A stretch of DNA of 64,000 bases from Bacteroidota bacterium (GTDB lineage: Bacteria; Bacteroidota; Bacteroidia; Bacteroidales; Paludibacteraceae), in NCBI GenBank assembly GCA_023391625.1, contig JAEWAN010000034.1, forward strand, positions 868,001 through 932,000, in the 5' to 3' direction. How positions within the stretch are numbered: the stretch's first letter is position 1; every line of letters begins with the position of its first letter. The notes beneath the pieces were generated by a model that worked only from the letters and a program-made list of their open reading frames with translations, did no database searches and had not been told where the DNA came from. Below, piece after piece: positions 61,099 to 64,000 of this stretch. The position numbers and the translations under genes are program-made.

Positions 61099-61896
61099 AT
61101 GAAAAAAACAGCTCAGAAAAAAAACAATTTAAAAGATATTACTTTTTGTATTCCCGTTAGAGTAGAATCTGAATATCGAAAACGAAACCTGTTTACCCTA
61201 CTTGAATATTTAAATAAAGACATAGAAACCAACTTTATTATTCTGGAGGCAGATGAAGAAAAAAAAATCAATCTCCCCACCAAATTCAGCGAAATAGACT
61301 ATGTATTTGTGCAAGATTATGATTCCATATTTCATCGCACCAAATACATTAACCAGATGTTAAACAGGAGTAAAACTCCTTATGTTGCAATATGGGATAC
61401 TGATGCAATAGCTCCTATTGAACAGATTATAAAAGCATACCATTCGTTACTTCATAAAGGTACAACTTTGGTTTATCCCTTTTCCGGTACTTTTTATGAA
61501 ATAGATGAAGAATTAAGCGATCTATTTTGCATAAATCCGGATATTCAGATTCTTCATAACCCCTTTATGCCTAAATCTCTCTTAAATGGATATTACTCTG
61601 TTGGAGGTGCTTACATGATCAATAAAGAAAAGTATCAAAAAGCCGGAGGAGAAAACCAAAACTTTTACGGCTGGGGACCTGAAGATTCTGAAAGAATAGC
61701 ACGAATGCAAATACTGGAAGAAAAGACGGAACGTATCGACGGCCCGTTATATCACTTGTTCCATACCAGAGGGCATAACAGCAGTTATGCCAATATAGAC
61801 ACCTCTATCAATACGAAACATGAATTCTGTAAAATCTGTGAGATGATGCCTTCTGAACTAAAGGAATACATCAAAACCTGGGAATGGACACACTGA
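61099..61896 (+). CDS. GT2/galactosyltransferase-type glycosyltransferase
   Basis: The 265-residue protein has a GT-A fold with DTD in AIWDTDAIAP (about residue 98) and, after a GGAYMINKEKYQKAGG stretch, the GWGPEDSER motif of the galactosyltransferase C-terminal (GT7-like) region. A sugar acceptor is unknown. It starts 6 bp after the LanC-like gene; tight spacing suggests the two proteins act together. Confidence 0.82.
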   Translation: MKKTAQKKNNLKDITFCIPVRVESEYRKRNLFTLLEYLNKDIETNFIILEADEEKKINLPTKFSEIDYVFVQDYDSIFHRTKYINQMLNRSKTPYVAIWDTDAIAPIEQIIKAYHSLLHKGTTLVYPFSGTFYEIDEELSDLFCINPDIQILHNPFMPKSLLNGYYSVGGAYMINKEKYQKAGGENQNFYGWGPEDSERIARMQILEEKTERIDGPLYHLFHTRGHNSSYANIDTSINTKHEFCKICEMMPSELKEYIKTWEWTH

Positions 61897-61945
61897 CAGG
61901 TTACGTAATTCACCATCATTTTATTATTCTCAAATTTATTTAAAC

Positions 61946-62830
61946 ATGAAACATTCTATATTAATATTAGGACATAAAGATCCACACTATTTATCTTCAT
62001 TAACAGACTACTTCGATGAAGACTTTCTGATATACATCCATTTGGACAAAAAAAGTAAGATTTCAAAACATGAAATAATAAAACTGGCCCAGAAAAAAAA
62101 CGTTGCTTTCATCAGTAAAAAATACAAAACCAACTGGGGAGGTTGTAATATACTCAAAGCGGAATTATACCTGATGAAAAGAGCATTAAAAGATAATCCG
62201 GACGGATATATACATTTAATCAGCGGTCAGGACGTACCGACCAAAAGTTTAACCCATTTCAAACGGTTCTTCAACAAAAATGTAGGAAAAGAATTTTTAG
62301 AATACGAGCCTTTCCCCCGCAAAGAATGGGAAGGAGGCAGTTTTGCCCGTTTTCAATATTACAGACCTTATGATCTTTTTAACTGCAGAACCAAGAAAGG
62401 AGAGAAAATATGCAATAAAATCATACGATTTCAAATAAAACACAACCTAATCCGTAAAATACCACAACAATTCAATGTCCTATACGGAGGATCCGCCTGG
62501 TTTTCCCTATCTGCCGACTGCGTGCGCTACATACTTTACTACACCAAAAAACATCCTGCTTTTTACAGAAAGCTTAAATATACTTTTGCGTCGGATGAAA
62601 CATATATAAATACTGTTTTAGCACACAGCGGATTTAAAGATAATATCGTAAATAACAACTTAAGATATATAAACTGGAGTTACAAATATGGCAGTTACCC
62701 GGCCATTTTAGATGAAAACGACTACATAGAAATACAACAAAGCGATGCCTTATTTGCACGGAAAATAGCTTTTCCTGCCTCAAACACATTGATAAAAAAA
62801 CTAAATACGATAATAATGCCAAGAAAATAA
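61946..62830 (+). CDS. Core-2/I-branching-type beta-1,6-N-acetylglucosaminyltransferase (GT14-like)
   Basis: The 294-residue protein begins ILILGHKDPHYLSSLTDYFD and has VHLDKKS-type (IYIHLDKKSK), TNWGGCNILKAELYLMKRAL and LISGQDVPTKS, all landmarks of core-2/I-branching enzymes. The WFSL-SADC end also fits. It would add a branch sugar; the acceptor is not known. It lies 49 bp after the GT2-like gene. Confidence 0.85.
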   Translation: MKHSILILGHKDPHYLSSLTDYFDEDFLIYIHLDKKSKISKHEIIKLAQKKNVAFISKKYKTNWGGCNILKAELYLMKRALKDNPDGYIHLISGQDVPTKSLTHFKRFFNKNVGKEFLEYEPFPRKEWEGGSFARFQYYRPYDLFNCRTKKGEKICNKIIRFQIKHNLIRKIPQQFNVLYGGSAWFSLSADCVRYILYYTKKHPAFYRKLKYTFASDETYINTVLAHSGFKDNIVNNNLRYINWSYKYGSYPAILDENDYIEIQQSDALFARKIAFPASNTLIKKLNTIIMPRK

Positions 62831-62878
62831 AAAATCAACCCAATCATTTATTATAAAATTACAGAAGCGAGACAAATC

Positions 62879-63658
62879 ATGAAAACTCAAAAGAATAAAT
62901 CTCTGGCCATCCTTTTTCAAACTCATATAATCAATGATTCTATTTTAAAAAGATTTCATGAACTATATAAATCCATGAGAAATAAGGCCGATGTCTTTCT
63001 GCTGTTCCAGAGCGAGCCGAATGAAAATGATAAAAACATTCCGAAAAAATATCCTTGTTACGATTATAATTATAAGAGTTTAAACACATTGGGGTATAAC
63101 CCTATAAAAAAAACGATTATTCCCGGAAGTGCACACTTTCCACTATTACAGTTTTATAAAGATTATCCGCAATATCAATATTACTGGAACATAGAATATG
63201 ATGTGATATTTACCGGAAAATGGAATTCTTTTTTCAAATATTATCAGAATATACAAGCAGACTTCATCACATCACATGTAACAAGATATTACGAGGACGA
63301 AGACTGGTATTGGTGGGATACATTAAAACTCATTGACATATACATAAAAAAAGAAAATTTCATCATGTCGTTCAACCCCATATACCGTATTTCAAACAGA
63401 GGGCTTAATCTGCTTAATCACACTTTAGCTGACGGTAATACGGGACACCATGAAGTCATAATACCAACTCTGTTTTATCACTATAACTACAAGATACTGG
63501 ATATGAAGGGCGAAGGAGAGTTCAGAGAAAAAAACTTCGCAGGAAGCCCTCTAAAAATAAAATCGTTTATAAGTACCGACTCCATGCGCTTCCGCCCCTG
63601 CATTGAAGAAGAAGAAATAACACAAAAAAATCAGTTATACCATCCGGTAAAATTCTGA
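62879..63658 (+). CDS. DUF3405-like glycosyltransferase candidate
   Basis: The 259-residue protein reads LAILFQTHIINDSILKRFH, then YWNIEYDVIFTGKWNSFFKYY and FITSHVTRYYEDEDWYWWDT. The ExD in NIEYDV and DEDWYWW match my memory of DUF3405/GT-A-like proteins. The activity is unproven. It lies 48 bp after the GT14-like gene on the same strand. Confidence 0.55.
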   Translation: MKTQKNKSLAILFQTHIINDSILKRFHELYKSMRNKADVFLLFQSEPNENDKNIPKKYPCYDYNYKSLNTLGYNPIKKTIIPGSAHFPLLQFYKDYPQYQYYWNIEYDVIFTGKWNSFFKYYQNIQADFITSHVTRYYEDEDWYWWDTLKLIDIYIKKENFIMSFNPIYRISNRGLNLLNHTLADGNTGHHEVIIPTLFYHYNYKILDMKGEGEFREKNFAGSPLKIKSFISTDSMRFRPCIEEEEITQKNQLYHPVKF

Positions 63659-63689
63659 TATAAACCCAAAATTTTATACCCCAATAACA

Positions 63690-64000
63690 ATGGAAAACTC
63701 TATTATAATTTTCAGGTTTCACAACCATTTCTCCGTATGCAAAAGCAGGCTAAAAATGCTTCAGTTTCACAATCCGGATATTCCTGTTTATGGGATATAT
63801 GGGGGAGAGAGCCAGAATCTCCAGACATGCAGAAAAAAATTAGAAAAATACTTTAAAAATTTATGGATAATTCCGGAATGGCTATCCGACGCCAAATGGT
63901 CTAATTTTGAAACCATTCTTAAGGTATGGTACTCACGTATAGGCAAAGATATTGATTTTGACAGAGCATACATTATTGAGTGGGATTTATTACTGTTAGA
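63690..64000 (+). CDS. Glycosyltransferase-like protein, C-terminus beyond the window
   Basis: The frame opens at 63690 (MENSIIIFRFHNHFSVCKSR) and is open to the end of the window (103 codons). IPVYGIYGGESQ, and AYIIEWDLLLL near the window edge, look like the first strands and DxD-like acidic loop of a GT-A enzyme. It lies 31 bp after the previous gene. Confidence 0.6.
   Translation, partial: MENSIIIFRFHNHFSVCKSRLKMLQFHNPDIPVYGIYGGESQNLQTCRKKLEKYFKNLWIIPEWLSDAKWSNFETILKVWYSRIGKDIDFDRAYIIEWDLLLL

Noticed and set aside
1..64000. CRISPR arrays
   Set aside because: No regularly spaced direct repeats were found.

Overview
The window reads as a chromosome segment of a Bacteroidales-type bacterium (phylum Bacteroidota) carrying an apparently complete ~39.6 kb prophage. 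The main clues are promoters of the TTTG-N19-TAnnTTTG form (clearest in front of the tRNA at 18395-18425), almost no Shine-Dalgarno sequences, lipoproteins with SC/GC lipoboxes, an HECLGH-type M49 peptidase, and Bacteroidetes-type capsule export and DUF genes. The genus cannot be fixed from the sequence alone.

Left chromosomal arm (1-18510). The minus strand starts inside a Wzc/GumC-like chain-length gene, followed upstream by two paralogous Wza-like export lipoproteins. Then come housekeeping genes: an MBL hydrolase, a NOL1/NOP2/Sun rRNA m5C methyltransferase, dinB, a small membrane protein, a DivIC-type septum protein, dnaX, a GNAT, a SAM methyltransferase, a DUF2971 protein, a pentapeptide-repeat protein, a RecD-like helicase, a dipeptidyl-peptidase III lipoprotein, uvrB, a PspC protein and tRNA-Pro(GGG).

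Prophage (18497-58072). A phage has integrated into the 3' end of tRNA-Pro; a 15-bp core (attL 18497-18511, attR 58058-58072) is duplicated. The integrase sits at the left end reading inward. At the right end a CI-like repressor (+) faces an early operon (-) across five TTTCATAT operator-like boxes. Early genes run leftward: Cro-like and membrane-anchored LuxR-type HTH proteins, a DnaA domain-IV-like protein, a D12-class adenine methylase, small proteins in a zone rich in RNA-like structure, a VirE-type replication ATPase and an iteron-like candidate origin. Late genes follow in an unusual order: S49 protease, capsid, accessory head genes, terminases, HigBA, portal, connectors, a SufE-like gene, holin, M15 endolysin, spanin-like gene, a lipoprotein/exonuclease-BRCT moron island, tape measure, tail proteins, duplicated-domain fibre, glycosyltransferase. 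Five late transcription units share an element not explained by ordinary host promoters: GTCCTTT[A/C] exactly 34 nt from the last base of a -7-like octamer, with start codons 5-20 nt downstream. I consider this the strongest new signal in the window.

Right chromosomal arm (58073-64000). The displaced tRNA terminator is followed by a lipocalin-like lipoprotein, a T7-lysozyme-like amidase flanked by two copies of a 24-bp palindrome, and an operon running off the window: a zinc-ligand-less LanC-like protein, a GT2/galactosyltransferase-type enzyme, a core-2/I-branching (GT14-like) enzyme, a DUF3405-like glycosyltransferase candidate and one more incomplete gene. By analogy with Bacteroidetes peptide-modification loci this may be part of a glycosylated-peptide pathway, but no precursor peptide is visible here.
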